The position numbers and the translations under genes were made by a program. The notes beneath the pieces were generated by a model, which did not search any database, was not told the DNA's origin, and saw only the letters and a list, made by a program, of their open reading frames with translations. From positions 2,039,415 through 2,103,414 of the forward strand of contig NZ_ACJX03000001.1 in assembly GCF_000160455.2 (NCBI RefSeq): 64,000 bases of DNA. The letters are read 5' to 3'. Position 1 is the stretch's first letter. Each line of letters opens with the position of its first letter. The DNA is from Acetomicrobium hydrogeniformans ATCC BAA-1850 (GTDB lineage Bacteria; Synergistota; Synergistia; Synergistales; Acetomicrobiaceae). Positions 1 through 8,980 of this stretch are shown here, piece after piece.

Positions 1-1474
1 TAATAGCGATATCTTCGTCGCCAAAACCCGCACGTTTGGCTTCTGTTAGCACATCTCGGGTAAGTCCGGTTTTTAACCCTTTTTCTATCGAAACGATCTG
101 TTGAAGTTGTGTTATAAAATAGGGATGTATGGCCGTAGCGTCCGAAATGTCATTTATGGCTTCACCGCGCCTTAAGAGCTCCAGGATGGCTCCCATACGC
201 CTGTGGGTTGGGAGTATGCAGTGCTGCCACAGCTCGTCTTTTGTGGCCTTTTTAAAGTATTTGTCGGTGAGGGGTGAGGATGCGTCCAACGAACGGAAGG
301 CCTTAAGTAGTGCGTGCACAAAGGAGCTTCCTATTGCCATGACCTCGCCGGTGGACTTCATCTGCGTCCCAAGCCGAATATTGGCGGTGGGAAACTTTTC
401 AAAGGGCCAGCGGGGGTGCTTAATTACGATATAATCAAGCTCGGGCTCCGACAAGGCGTTGCCCTTTTCCGTGATGGGGTTTGGAAGTTCCGCCAGGCCT
501 TTGCCCAGGGCAATCTTTGTAGCTATCCTCGCTATGGGATATCCCGTGGCCTTGCTTGCCAGGGCGCTTGACCTGCTGGCGCGGGGATTTACCTCTATGA
601 CGTAGTAGGAATTGCCCTCGGGCGAAAGGGCAAACTGCACGTTGCAGGCCCCGCGCACGTCCAAAGCCTTCGTAATTGCCAACCCGGCCGTGCGTAAAAG
701 GTTCCACTCCTCTTTCGTAAGGGTTAGTACAGGCGAGACGACGATGCTGTCTCCCGTGTGAATCCCCATGGGGTCGACGTTTTCCATCCCGCAGACGCAC
801 AAACAGTCGCCTCTAGCGTCCCTTATCACCTCAAGCTCTATCTCTCTCCACCCTAAAAGATAATTTTCTACCAATACCCTGTGGACGGGAGAGGCCTGCA
901 GGCCCTCTTTAATTCTTTCCTTTAATTCTTCCTCGTTCCAGGTTATGCCTCCGCCGGTGCCTCCTAAGGTAAAATCAGGCCTGACGATCAGGGGAAATCT
1001 TTGGCTTTGGGAAAACTCCAGGGCTTCTTCCATCGAGGAAACGGCAACGCTTTTGGGGACGGGTTGGCCAATGCTTTTCATAAGGTTTCTGAAGGATTCC
1101 CTTCCCTCGGCAGCCTTTATGGCGGATATCGGAGTCCCAAGGATCCTGACGCCTGCTTTCTTCCATATGCCTTTTTCTTCACACTCCACACATAAATTAA
1201 GGGCGGTTTGCCCGCCCAATGTGGCTATAACACCTTTGGGGTGATGTTCTTCGACTATGGCCTCAACGGCTTCGGCCGTTAGGGGTTTTATGTAAACAAT
1301 GTCTGCCATCGCCGTATCCGTTTGTATAGTAGCGGGATTGCTGTTGAGCAGTATCACGCGGTAACCTTCTTCGTGAAGTGCCTTGCAGGCCTGGCTTCCC
1401 GCATAGTCGAACTCCGCAGCCTGGCCTATCTTTATGGGCCCAGAACCCAGGACAAGTATGCTTTCAGAAGACAT
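1..1474 (-). CDS. carB: carbamoyl-phosphate synthase large subunit, N-terminal part (runs off window)
   Basis: Makes carbamoyl phosphate from bicarbonate, ATP and glutamine-derived ammonia for pyrimidine and arginine synthesis. Translating the minus strand from the ATG at 1474 gives about 491 codons without a stop. The start reads GSGPIKIGQAAEFDYAGSQA, the hallmark N-terminus of CarB. It is followed by SNPATIQTD, the ATP-grasp segment with GGTGGG, and EVNPRASRSSALASKATG. The last part (KRAGFGDEDIA) belongs to the oligomerisation domain. The family is about 1070 residues, so slightly less than half is present and the 3' half lies left of the window. The start has an AAAGGAG box. No carA gene precedes it here, so carA, if present, is elsewhere. 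No frameshift was seen. Confidence 0.95.
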   Translation of the reverse strand, partial: MSSESILVLGSGPIKIGQAAEFDYAGSQACKALHEEGYRVILLNSNPATIQTDTAMADIVYIKPLTAEAVEAIVEEHHPKGVIATLGGQTALNLCVECEEKGIWKKAGVRILGTPISAIKAAEGRESFRNLMKSIGQPVPKSVAVSSMEEALEFSQSQRFPLIVRPDFTLGGTGGGITWNEEELKERIKEGLQASPVHRVLVENYLLGWREIELEVIRDARGDCLCVCGMENVDPMGIHTGDSIVVSPVLTLTKEEWNLLRTAGLAITKALDVRGACNVQFALSPEGNSYYVIEVNPRASRSSALASKATGYPIARIATKIALGKGLAELPNPITEKGNALSEPELDYIVIKHPRWPFEKFPTANIRLGTQMKSTGEVMAIGSSFVHALLKAFRSLDASSPLTDKYFKKATKDELWQHCILPTHRRMGAILELLRRGEAINDISDATAIHPYFITQLQQIVSIEKGLKTGLTRDVLTEAKRAGFGDEDIAI

Positions 1475-1808
1475 CTAGCTTTGCTCCTTTCCAAATCATC
1501 AACAGAAGTTCCGTTATATAGTATAATTTAATCTAAAGTTTAATTTTCAGATCATTATAAAACCCCTCTCTTTCCTTTGTCAACTTTGAGGGTCGGATCT
1601 TTAATCTTGAATTTTTCGTTTCCACCCTGATACGTCGATGTTATTTTGCGACGATATATCAGAAGCGTCAGGGTACTTTCAGAGCGGAAGTTCTGGAAAT
1701 GATTCGATTATCGAATAGTTAGGGATAAATGCGAATGAATAAGGTGACCTGCCGTGAGTTTTGCGTTATATTAAATTATGTTACGACAACAACAAGGCAG
1801 TGGATGAT
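1475..1808. other. intergenic region with two inverted repeats
   Basis: This non-coding gap separates divergent genes. It holds a hairpin at about 1627-1662 (CTGATA...TATCAG outer arms, GTCG...CGAC inner arms). It also holds a 15-base near-perfect palindrome at about 1702-1716 (ATTCGAT-T-ATCGAAT), which could be an operator for the small metallopeptidase gene. An AT-rich stretch around 1510-1560 probably carries the carB promoter, but no convincing -35/-10 pair is visible. Confidence 0.35.
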
Positions 1809-2204
1809 ATGAAAGATACGATTACGGTCCATGAAGAAGAAAGGACATGGCTTGAAGCACTAGCTCAAAGCTGGGGCGTGAAACTGGTTTTTAGAGAATA
1901 TCTTGGCGCCGATATGTTCGCGCGAGTCTCCATAACTTCCGACGGCGAAGCCTGGGTGGAGATGCTTCAAAGCTTCGATCCTGAAGATTACTACAGCCGT
2001 TGGGGAAACCGCGACATCGCACCGGGCGAGCTTTTCAGGTTCCTCCTCCTTCATGAGATAGCTCATTTGAAGCTAGGACATGACAGAGAAAGTATCCCTA
2101 AGTACGTACGTACCAAGGAAGATTGGCAAAGGATCATTCGTGAGCGCGAGGCAAGAGCCGACCAGTGGGCAAAAAGACGCCTCAGAGATCCCTTGCCTAA
2201 ATAA
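1809..2204 (+). CDS. ImmA/IrrE-type zinc metallopeptidase, single domain
   Basis: A small soluble protein of 131 residues with the zinc-protease motif HEIAHLKLGH. A downstream EREARADQWAKR helix supplies the usual third acidic ligand. This is the signature of the ImmA/IrrE (COG2856) family, whose members cleave repressors or antitoxins in stress and mobile-element control. The reading frame is open upstream to a TTG at 1761. The ATG at 1809 is preferred because an AAGGCAG box precedes it and the extra 16 residues look random. No helix-turn-helix repressor lies next to it, so its substrate cannot be inferred from context. It is nearly tail-to-tail with the ABC operon (6 bases apart). Confidence 0.7.
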   Translation: MKDTITVHEEERTWLEALAQSWGVKLVFREYLGADMFARVSITSDGEAWVEMLQSFDPEDYYSRWGNRDIAPGELFRFLLLHEIAHLKLGHDRESIPKYVRTKEDWQRIIREREARADQWAKRRLRDPLPK

Positions 2205-2209
2205 ATATT

Positions 2210-3238
2210 TTATAGATTAAGCACCTTAACTTCGTCCTTTGGAATGACAAGATCTACCGATGTATCGTAATTTAAACTGCAGTCCAGGCTGTTATTTAAG
2301 ACGTCTACGTCTAGGATGCAATCTTTAGATCTAACCCGATAGCGCAGTATATTTCCCTTGAGAAAGACGCCGACGACCTTACCCTTAATTCGCCAGGAGC
2401 CATTATGGCCTTTTCCGTTTTCGCCATTCAAGGAAAGCTTGATCACCTCCGGCCTTATAGCTAAGCTCTTGCCGGAGAAAAGGGGTTCTCCCACGAGCCG
2501 TTCAAATTCCTCCCCCTTAATGACATTGAAGTTTCCTATGAACCTCGCCACAAACTCGCTTGCAGGCTGGCTGTATATCTCCAAAGGTTTGCCGGATTGC
2601 GCTACCCTGCCTTCGTTTATTACGAATATCCTGTCTGAAATCGTCAAAGCCTCTTCCTGGTCATGGGTGACGAAGATCATGGTCATACCGGACTTTTTCT
2701 GTATATTTTTAAGCTCCATCTGAAGCATCTTTCTTATCTTGGCGTCCAGTGCGTTGAAGGGCTCGTCAAGAAGCAGCACGTCAGGCTCCACGATCATTGA
2801 CCTAGCGAGGGCTACCCTCTGTTGCTGGCCGCCGGAAAGCTCTCTTGGATAAGATTTTTCTTTGCCGGCCAACCCCACGAGGTTGACCATATCCCTAACT
2901 CTTGCTGCAATATAGTTGCCTTTAAGGCCCTGCATTTTTAGCCCAAATGCTATGTTTTCGTAGACGGTCATGTTCGGAAAAAGGGCGTAGGACTGAAATA
3001 CCATTCCCACTCCTCTCTTTCTTGGTGCAAGGTAGGTGATATCCCTGTCGTTTAAAAGTATGCGACCGCCATCGACCTCATTTAACCCGGCGATGCAGCG
3101 AAGTAACGTGCTCTTTCCGCAGCCCGAAGGCCCCAGCAGTGTTACCAGCTCTCCTCTTTCGACGGCGAGGCTTATTTCATTCAATACCACCGTACCATCG
3201 AACTTCTTTGTAACTTTATCTATAATGAGGTAACTCAT
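2210..3238 (-). CDS. ABC transporter ATP-binding protein (PotA/FbpC-like)
   Basis: Energises the importer encoded upstream in the same operon. The 342-residue protein has Walker A GPSGCGKST near residue 37, the Q-loop, the signature LSGGQQQRVALARS, Walker B VLLLDEP and the switch histidine in VTHDQEEA. A C-terminal TOBE-like regulatory region of about 100 residues follows. This architecture is that of the spermidine/iron/2-aminoethylphosphonate (CUT1/FbpC/PotA) subgroup. Its start overlaps the end of the preceding permease gene by 23 bases. It is the last gene of a five-gene leftward operon. A decayed copy of its 3' half lies at 8981-9134. Confidence 0.9.
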   Translation of the reverse strand: MSYLIIDKVTKKFDGTVVLNEISLAVERGELVTLLGPSGCGKSTLLRCIAGLNEVDGGRILLNDRDITYLAPRKRGVGMVFQSYALFPNMTVYENIAFGLKMQGLKGNYIAARVRDMVNLVGLAGKEKSYPRELSGGQQQRVALARSMIVEPDVLLLDEPFNALDAKIRKMLQMELKNIQKKSGMTMIFVTHDQEEALTISDRIFVINEGRVAQSGKPLEIYSQPASEFVARFIGNFNVIKGEEFERLVGEPLFSGKSLAIRPEVIKLSLNGENGKGHNGSWRIKGKVVGVFLKGNILRYRVRSKDCILDVDVLNNSLDCSLNYDTSVDLVIPKDEVKVLNL

Positions 3239-4052
3239 ATTTCTTCCCCCTTAAGTTATCAAAATTGCCGTTTTTAAAGTTTTGGCCCAGCTTTAACGCG
3301 ATCCATGAAAGGCAGAAGACGAAAAGGTAGTAACTTATCACGACGGCACTGGACAAATGGCCGCTTTCTCTCATTCGCCTCATCAGGTATATCTGGACGG
3401 TTTCGTAGTATCCGCCTACCAAGAGGTTTGTCAAAACGAACTCGCCGAAAAGCACGGAGAAAGAAAGCAGGGCTGATACCATAATCCCGGGAAGTATGTT
3501 CGGCAGTACAACCTTAAAGAAGGCTTTAGGCTTGGAAGCACCCAAAAGCTCGGCCGCGCTGACGAGTTGAGGAAGGTCTACCGTCCTCATGCTGTTTCGC
3601 GTTCCTTGATATGTATAGGGAAGTATGACGACGAAGTAGGCTCCTATCAATAACCAGACTGTCCCGGAAATTGCCAAAGGTCCGGAGGAATAGACCTTGA
3701 TTAGCCCTATGGCTCCAATCACTCCAGGTATGGCGTAGGGAAGCATGGCGAAAGCCTGAAGAAAACGCTCTAACTTTGGAAGATAAAGAGAGACGATGAA
3801 AAGCGATACCACCATCACGGCAATGTTTAAACCTACCGCGACGGAGCAGGCAAAAAGCGTTCGCCCCAAAGCCGCTACGAAACGTACATCCTGGAAAAGC
3901 TTCACATACCAAGAGAGAGTCAACCCCTTGGGCAGGACAGTATCGTACCAGTCGGTGGCAATCGAATATAGGAAGGTTGCTATCAAAGGCATGAACAAAT
4001 AAAGAAACATCAAGGTTATGGCGAAGCGATGAAGTGCCCTCTTTTCCTTCAC
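3216..4052 (-). CDS. ABC transporter permease, second subunit
   Basis: A 278-residue inner-membrane protein with about six hydrophobic segments and the EAA loop in AAELLGASKPKAFFKVVLP, which contacts the ATPase. It belongs to the binding-protein-dependent permease family (PotC/FbpB half). It overlaps the upstream permease gene by four bases (ATGA), so the two are translationally coupled and probably form a heterodimer. The substrate is not evident from the sequence. The operon partner at 4909-5733 hints at a phosphorus or sulfur ester. Confidence 0.9.
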   Translation of the reverse strand: MKEKRALHRFAITLMFLYLFMPLIATFLYSIATDWYDTVLPKGLTLSWYVKLFQDVRFVAALGRTLFACSVAVGLNIAVMVVSLFIVSLYLPKLERFLQAFAMLPYAIPGVIGAIGLIKVYSSGPLAISGTVWLLIGAYFVVILPYTYQGTRNSMRTVDLPQLVSAAELLGASKPKAFFKVVLPNILPGIMVSALLSFSVLFGEFVLTNLLVGGYYETVQIYLMRRMRESGHLSSAVVISYYLFVFCLSWIALKLGQNFKNGNFDNLRGKKYELPHYR

Positions 4053-4912
4053 TTTAAATCCCTCCTGATCCGCTTCATCATGTATTCGTTTGTAAGCATG
4101 GCCGCGATTAGGCTCAAGGCGAGAAGCATGGCCAGCGCGCTTGCAAGATGAGGGCGTGCGTACACATCTCCCGATATCAGCGCGCCAATCCTGACGGAAA
4201 GGAGGTTGTAATTGCTTCCGACCAAGGCGTAGGCCGTGGCATAGGCTCCCATGGCGTTGGCAAAGAGAATGCTAAAAGTTCCGACGAGCCCCGGCATAAT
4301 GACGGGAAGGCCAACCTGAAGCCAGAACTGCATATCTGAAGCCCCAAGCAGATGTGCGGCCTCCCGCCACTGCTCTTTTATCTCAAAGTAGATCGGATAA
4401 AGCAAAAGTATGGCCAAGGGCAGCTGAAAATAAACGTAAACCAGGACCAAGCCACTCCAGCTGTAAAGGTTGAATTCTGAAAATATATCCAACCCCCATC
4501 TTTGGAATAAGATCGTAAAAAGACCGCTGTTGCCAAGCATGATTATGTAGGCAAAGGCAAGGGGGACACCTGCGAAATTTGCCGTGAGATTTACGTAAGT
4601 CAATACCGCCTCCTGGGATTTCGGCTTAAGGCGCGTTATGAAGTAAGCGACGAAGGCTGCCACGACTATTGCAATGAAACTTGAAAGAAGCGATATGAGC
4701 AGGCTGTTTTTGATGGCGACCAGATAGTATGGATTTTTTAAAGCGGTGATATATTGTCCCAAGGTCCAAACATTACCGTCGTCCGTCCTAAAGCTGTCAA
4801 GGAGCATCCCCATAATTGGCAGCAGCTCGAATCCGAAGATCATTACTGCCAATGGAAAAAGCGCGCCTGCAAGCCAGAGGTTTTTGCTGATATGCGCCCA
4901 CTTCGCCCTCAC
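4049..4912 (-). CDS. ABC transporter permease, first subunit
   Basis: A 287-residue inner-membrane permease of the PotB/FbpB type with six predicted membrane segments and the EAA motif EAAHLLGASDMQFWLQVGLP. It overlaps both neighbours by four bases: the phosphatase-family gene upstream and the second permease downstream. That points to one tightly coupled transcript. It forms the translocation pore with the protein of 3216-4052. Confidence 0.9.
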   Translation of the reverse strand: MRAKWAHISKNLWLAGALFPLAVMIFGFELLPIMGMLLDSFRTDDGNVWTLGQYITALKNPYYLVAIKNSLLISLLSSFIAIVVAAFVAYFITRLKPKSQEAVLTYVNLTANFAGVPLAFAYIIMLGNSGLFTILFQRWGLDIFSEFNLYSWSGLVLVYVYFQLPLAILLLYPIYFEIKEQWREAAHLLGASDMQFWLQVGLPVIMPGLVGTFSILFANAMGAYATAYALVGSNYNLLSVRIGALISGDVYARPHLASALAMLLALSLIAAMLTNEYMMKRIRRDLK

Positions 4913-5733
4913 GACAATCCCCCCGAGGATGCAGGCGATGTAATAGAGTTCATTGCCTCAGAGGGATTTATCTCAAGCAGCCTACAGATCAAGGGCGCTA
5001 TCCCAAGCTGCGAAGGAGGTTCGTAGCATAGCGATGTGAATCGGTCGCCAACAAGAAACAGAGGCACGTCCCGCTCCTCGCTGCTTTCTCCTCCGTGGTT
5101 TCCGAAGTCGTCCATCCCGTGATCGGCCGTCACGATCACCTGATAGCCGTCGTCCAGCCACAGGGGGATGTACTTGCTTAAAAGCCCATCCATTTCTGAC
5201 GTCTTTTTGGCATACTCTCTTGATGAACCTCCGTAGAGATGACCGAAGTAATCGAGCCCCATGGGATGTATCAGCAAAAAGTCGGGCTTATGCTTTCTTC
5301 GAAGTATTTCACCATCGACAAAGAGGTGAGAATCGGGATAGTCGTCCTCGAAGTAGAACCTCCCGAATTGAATTGGCATATCTTCCTTCTCCTGTTCGCG
5401 GTGAAGCGGCGGATCGAAGGGATAGCAGTTGTAAAGCTCGCTGATCCAGTAATAAGCAGCTGCTGCGTTGATGAGCCCTTTTTCCCTGGTCAGATGAAAT
5501 AGGCTTTTTTGACTTGACCTTCCTTTAAATTCGTTAGAGGTCACGCCGCTTATATAAGGAGGAATCCCTGTAAGCAGCGTCTCGTATAAGGGTTTGGAAA
5601 GGCTTGGCAGTTCAGCCTTTAGGGCAAATCTGGCTGCCAAGCCTTCCCTGGTCAAACGGACCATATAGCGCATTTCCTTAAAGGCCACATCGCACCTGAG
5701 TCCGTCTATTATTACGAGAATTACCTTATTCAT
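4909..5733 (-). CDS. alkaline-phosphatase-superfamily phosphodiesterase/phosphatase in an ABC operon
   Basis: A 274-residue soluble enzyme of the type I phosphodiesterase/nucleotide pyrophosphatase clan (PF01663-like). The visible two-metal ligands are the N-terminal IDG aspartate, GLDYFGH (Asp and His), TADHGM (Asp-His) and GNHGG (His). The nucleophile should be a Ser or Thr in the LPSLSKPLYETLLTG segment. There is no signal peptide, so it acts in the cytoplasm. It sits between the binding-protein and permease genes. This suggests that the imported compound is a phosphoester or phosphonate (for example of the phosphonoacetate type) that this enzyme hydrolyses. The reaction is inferred from the superfamily and the operon, not proven. 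Confidence 0.8.
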   Translation of the reverse strand: MNKVILVIIDGLRCDVAFKEMRYMVRLTREGLAARFALKAELPSLSKPLYETLLTGIPPYISGVTSNEFKGRSSQKSLFHLTREKGLINAAAAYYWISELYNCYPFDPPLHREQEKEDMPIQFGRFYFEDDYPDSHLFVDGEILRRKHKPDFLLIHPMGLDYFGHLYGGSSREYAKKTSEMDGLLSKYIPLWLDDGYQVIVTADHGMDDFGNHGGESSEERDVPLFLVGDRFTSLCYEPPSQLGIAPLICRLLEINPSEAMNSITSPASSGGLS

Positions 5734-5738
5734 GGCAG

Positions 5739-6824
5739 CTATCTAAGATACACCAACACTTGTTCCTGCCAGATTTGAGGCAGCATCTTCGCCGTGTTTT
5801 CCCAAGCTTTGAAGTCCTTAATCGGCCTTGCATTTGCGTATTGTTCCATAGGAATCATCTTTTTCGCCACTTCCTCGGGAAGTTTTACGCTGCTTCTTAT
5901 CGGGCGTGCATAACCCTTTGCAAGGTTGATCTGCCCGGCATCGCTTAAGATGTATTCCCTGGTGAGCATGGCTGCATGAGGATGGGGGGCGTATTTGTTG
6001 ATTATAGTTGCGTAACCGCTCACTACGCTTCCTTCTTCGGGGATGCTGACCTCAAACCGATCGGGGTCTATTTGGTCCCGATAACCCAAGGCGTTGAAAT
6101 CCCACAGAAATCCCACGGGTATCTCTCCCTTTTCGAAATTGGCCGGCAATACGTCGGTTAGCAATAACCTTCCCTGTTTGGCAAGCGACGCAAAAAAGTC
6201 TATTGCAGGCTTAATGTTACTCTCGTCTCCGCCAAGAGCAATCGCTGTGGCAAGCACCGCCATCTGAGCCTGGGCGGCCTTAGTCACATCCCCGATGGCG
6301 ACTTTGTAATCTCCATTTTTAATGTCCTCGAAAGACCTGGGCAGATTTTTAACCTGGGACTTGTCTGTTATGACGGCCATAGTGCCAAGATATCCCACTA
6401 TCCAGTGCCCTTCTTTGTCTTTGGCCCAATCTGGTATTTCCTCCCAGTAGGACGTCTTAAAGGGCTGTGTAACTTTCCGTTCGACTGCAACAGGCCCAAA
6501 GGCCATGCCCACGTCTCCTATGTCAGCTGTAGGGTTATTCTTTTCCGCCTCGAACTTGGCTATTTCCTCAGCGCTCGACATATCGGTGTCGATATGCTTC
6601 AGGCCGTATTTGACCTCCAGATCGCGCCATGTATCCTTCCAGTTAGCCCAAGCATCGGGCATGCCAACGCTTACGATCATGCCCTCCTGCCTTGCGCGCT
6701 CCTCTATTTCCTTCAGGCTAAGTTGCTGAGCATTTGAAGGTGTGGCAGGCATAACAAGAATGGCAAATATCATACAAACAATCATACTTAGTAAAATCCT
6801 TCTTGCCCTAACTGCTTTTTTCAC
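5739..6824 (-). CDS. ABC transporter substrate-binding protein
   Basis: The first gene of the leftward importer operon. It encodes a 361-residue exported binding protein of the iron/polyamine/2-aminoethylphosphonate class. The GTG at 6824 is chosen because an AGGGGAGGTAGG box lies just upstream. It gives a clean signal peptide (VKKAVRARR, then a hydrophobic stretch ending at about NAQQ). The longer open frame to 6911 lacks such a box. No lipobox cysteine is visible, so it is probably a soluble periplasmic protein. The ligand cannot be read from sequence. Confidence 0.88.
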   Translation of the reverse strand: MKKAVRARRILLSMIVCMIFAILVMPATPSNAQQLSLKEIEERARQEGMIVSVGMPDAWANWKDTWRDLEVKYGLKHIDTDMSSAEEIAKFEAEKNNPTADIGDVGMAFGPVAVERKVTQPFKTSYWEEIPDWAKDKEGHWIVGYLGTMAVITDKSQVKNLPRSFEDIKNGDYKVAIGDVTKAAQAQMAVLATAIALGGDESNIKPAIDFFASLAKQGRLLLTDVLPANFEKGEIPVGFLWDFNALGYRDQIDPDRFEVSIPEEGSVVSGYATIINKYAPHPHAAMLTREYILSDAGQINLAKGYARPIRSSVKLPEEVAKKMIPMEQYANARPIKDFKAWENTAKMLPQIWQEQVLVYLR

Positions 6825-7036
6825 CGAACCTACCTCCCCTGAAACCAAATTTGTGTTGCCAAAATAAGTATAAGATGCGCATGTTACGGTACTGTTTGTA
6901 TTTGGTAACAAGGATGTAACTGTTTATCTTCGCAACGGCTGGTCTATGAATGCAAAGAATACTTTTAACATAAAGTATGGAATGCAGCTTGAAGCGATTG
7001 TTGAAAGCATGTAATACTCCTCTATGATCGCCATAT

Positions 7037-7065
7037 GCTATAATATTTATATATTCATATGTCAA
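7037..7065 (-). promoter_or_regulatory. candidate promoter for the ABC/phosphatase operon
   Basis: On the minus strand TTGACA (7060-7065) is followed after 17 bases by TATAGC (7037-7042), in an AT-rich stretch between divergent genes. It would give a leader of about 200 bases to the binding-protein gene at 6824. The match to sigma-70 is good at -35 and moderate at -10. Confidence 0.45.
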
Positions 7066-7096
7066 TACAATATATTAAAAAAAGGGGGGATATCAT

Positions 7097-8863
7097 ATGA
7101 AATTCGGGATGAAGGCAGCCTATTTGCTTTTTGCAGCCTTTGTTGTTGTGCTGTTTGCAAATCCTGCCTTCGCTGCCATGGGGGAAATACAAAGCTTTAC
7201 CTTTAAGGGCACCGAAACGGACCTTCTTGGGATGAAAGAGACCTTGAAACCTGACGGCAAACCAGATGCTCATTTCGTCGTTTCCCTCAAAGGTGTCGGA
7301 GCTATCACGGGCGTAGAACTTAAGGCTATAGGAACGGATAGGGCATGGGACACGATTCCCGGCAACGAAAAATGGGGAATGATCGTACGAGATGGCAAGG
7401 GAGAGGATATAACAACTGCCTCAGGATCATTTTCGACCAAACCTTTTTTCGCCTTTCTTACCCTTCATCTTTACGTTGCCGATGATGGCACTGCCTTTTC
7501 GGAAAAACGTGAATACGAGGTGTCTGTGTCGTTCATGGACGGCAGTGCTGTGACCGCTAAGACAACAGTTCCGGGATTGCCCGAGTCCGAAGAACTATCG
7601 GCGGTCTTGTTGGGGATTGGAGACAAAGACGTCGTGGGTAAATCGGAGAAGATCAATCGAGACGGCGTAAGGGATGCTCACTTTAAAACCCGATTCAACA
7701 CCGTATCCGTAGTTGAAGAGATTTCGATACGAAATGTGGACGGCACATCTTCGGCGTGGGACACCGCCCCTGGCAACGGCATATGGGCCATAGCGGTCTA
7801 TACCGACGGCAAGTTGCGAAACAGGGAGGATGGAAGCGTAAAATTCGCCGTAGAGGGCGATACGACGTTAGACCTTTGGGTCGCTGACAACGGCTCCATT
7901 GCAGCAGGCGCTACGCGATATGAAGTGATCGTTAAGTTCAATGACGGCACGGTCTTGCGCAAGGTAGCCGAACGTCAGGAGGTTGCAAAAACGGCCGTCG
8001 ACAAAGGCATCCTCTCTGCAGTTTTGATTGAGCCTACAAGAGGAGATCTCACCTCCAGAAGCGAGGCTTTGAAGGGCGACGGAAAGCCCGACTGGAAGAT
8101 CGCCATTGAAATGGTAGCCGAGGGAAGGATCATCAACTTCATAGTTCGTGGAAATGACAGCGCCTCGGAATGGGATACGATACCAGGAAACGGAAAATGG
8201 CTGGTAGCGGTGACGGACTCTTCCGGAAACGTCTTAAACGAAAGCAACGGCTCAATTTCTTTGAATGTTTCCGGAAAAAAGGAATTTGATCTATGGCTAA
8301 CGGATAATGGAACTATTACGGAAGGCGACGTTAAATACAAAGTCCTCGTGGTCATGAGCGACGGAAGCATCTTGGAAAAGGATGTAGTGCGTGCCGAAGA
8401 AGGAAAAGAGGTTTCAAAGGCCGGGATGCCTTCGGACAGAGCTCAAGTTTCTGACAAAATTCGCGCTACTTATCGCGGCAAGGGGCCTATGAACTACCTA
8501 AAGAAGGCAGAGGTTTCCTCTCTTCTTGCCTCGGCGGATGCGAACCCCGACGCTCACATGCTACTCAAGCTCATTAATACCAAAGGAACCATAAAAAGCA
8601 TTACCGTTAAGGCAAAAGACGGCAAAAGCGGTACCTGGGACACTATTCCGGGAAACGGCGTATGGAATATAGTAGTCACCCGCGCTGCGTCTGGGGGAAT
8701 ACTGTCTAATACGGACGGGTCTTTCAATATGGAGGTCGAAAGAAACACGGAACTGCACCTCTGGCTGGCTGACAACGGTAATTTCGGCGTCGCACCGGAG
8801 AAATTTGAGATTTTTATAGCTTTTGAAGACGGGCGCTTGCTGAAGAATACGATAAGAAAATGA
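7097..8863 (+). CDS. secreted protein built of four tandem repeat domains
   Basis: A 588-residue exported protein with no function I recognise. Residues 1-27 form a signal peptide ending in NPAFAA. The rest consists of four copies of a domain of about 110-130 residues. Each copy contains a W-D-T-[IA]-P-G-N motif (Trp at about residues 84, 221, 359 and 514), a later L-[HD]-L-W-[VL]-[AT]-D-[ND]-G-like motif, and an ending of the V-x-F-x-D-G-x-x-L type. Alternating hydrophobic residues suggest beta-sandwich modules. There is no membrane anchor, so it is probably periplasmic or surface-bound. A strong GGGGGGA box precedes the ATG, and a terminator follows at about 8923. It is transcribed alone, divergent from the ABC operon. 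Confidence 0.85.
   Translation: MKFGMKAAYLLFAAFVVVLFANPAFAAMGEIQSFTFKGTETDLLGMKETLKPDGKPDAHFVVSLKGVGAITGVELKAIGTDRAWDTIPGNEKWGMIVRDGKGEDITTASGSFSTKPFFAFLTLHLYVADDGTAFSEKREYEVSVSFMDGSAVTAKTTVPGLPESEELSAVLLGIGDKDVVGKSEKINRDGVRDAHFKTRFNTVSVVEEISIRNVDGTSSAWDTAPGNGIWAIAVYTDGKLRNREDGSVKFAVEGDTTLDLWVADNGSIAAGATRYEVIVKFNDGTVLRKVAERQEVAKTAVDKGILSAVLIEPTRGDLTSRSEALKGDGKPDWKIAIEMVAEGRIINFIVRGNDSASEWDTIPGNGKWLVAVTDSSGNVLNESNGSISLNVSGKKEFDLWLTDNGTITEGDVKYKVLVVMSDGSILEKDVVRAEEGKEVSKAGMPSDRAQVSDKIRATYRGKGPMNYLKKAEVSSLLASADANPDAHMLLKLINTKGTIKSITVKAKDGKSGTWDTIPGNGVWNIVVTRAASGGILSNTDGSFNMEVERNTELHLWLADNGNFGVAPEKFEIFIAFEDGRLLKNTIRK
7190..8860 (+). repeat. four diverged intragenic repeats (about 137-155 codons apart)
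   Basis: The encoded units are centred on conserved WDT(I/A)PGN motifs at residues 84, 221, 359 and 514, a spacing of 137, 138 and 155 codons. The units have diverged in sequence, so they come from old internal duplications rather than recent tandem copying. Unit 4 is preceded by a linker that is longer and more polar than the others. Confidence 0.75.
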
Positions 8864-8922
8864 TCTTACCAACTGCTGCAATCTGAACATTTATAATGCG
8901 ACGTTATAAAAAATTGAAGTAA

Positions 8923-8967
8923 GATGGCCTGGCAACTAATTATTGCATAAGCTGTCAGGCCATTTTT
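8923..8967 (+). terminator. rho-independent terminator after the repeat protein
   Basis: An inverted repeat of about ten bases (ATGGCCTGGC ... GTCAGGCCAT) is followed directly by TTTTTG. It sits 60 bases after the stop codon at 8863, in the right orientation. Confidence 0.75.
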
Positions 8968-8980
8968 GTCGTAGGGGCCA

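Noticed and set aside
435..800. 121-codon minus-strand open frame inside carB
   Set aside because: It is in a different frame from carB, whose conserved protein sequence covers the same bases; the residue composition (Arg, Gly, His-rich) is typical of an out-of-frame reading.
3526..3912. 128-codon minus-strand open frame within the second permease gene
   Set aside because: It overlaps the permease in another frame and lacks membrane segments or motifs.
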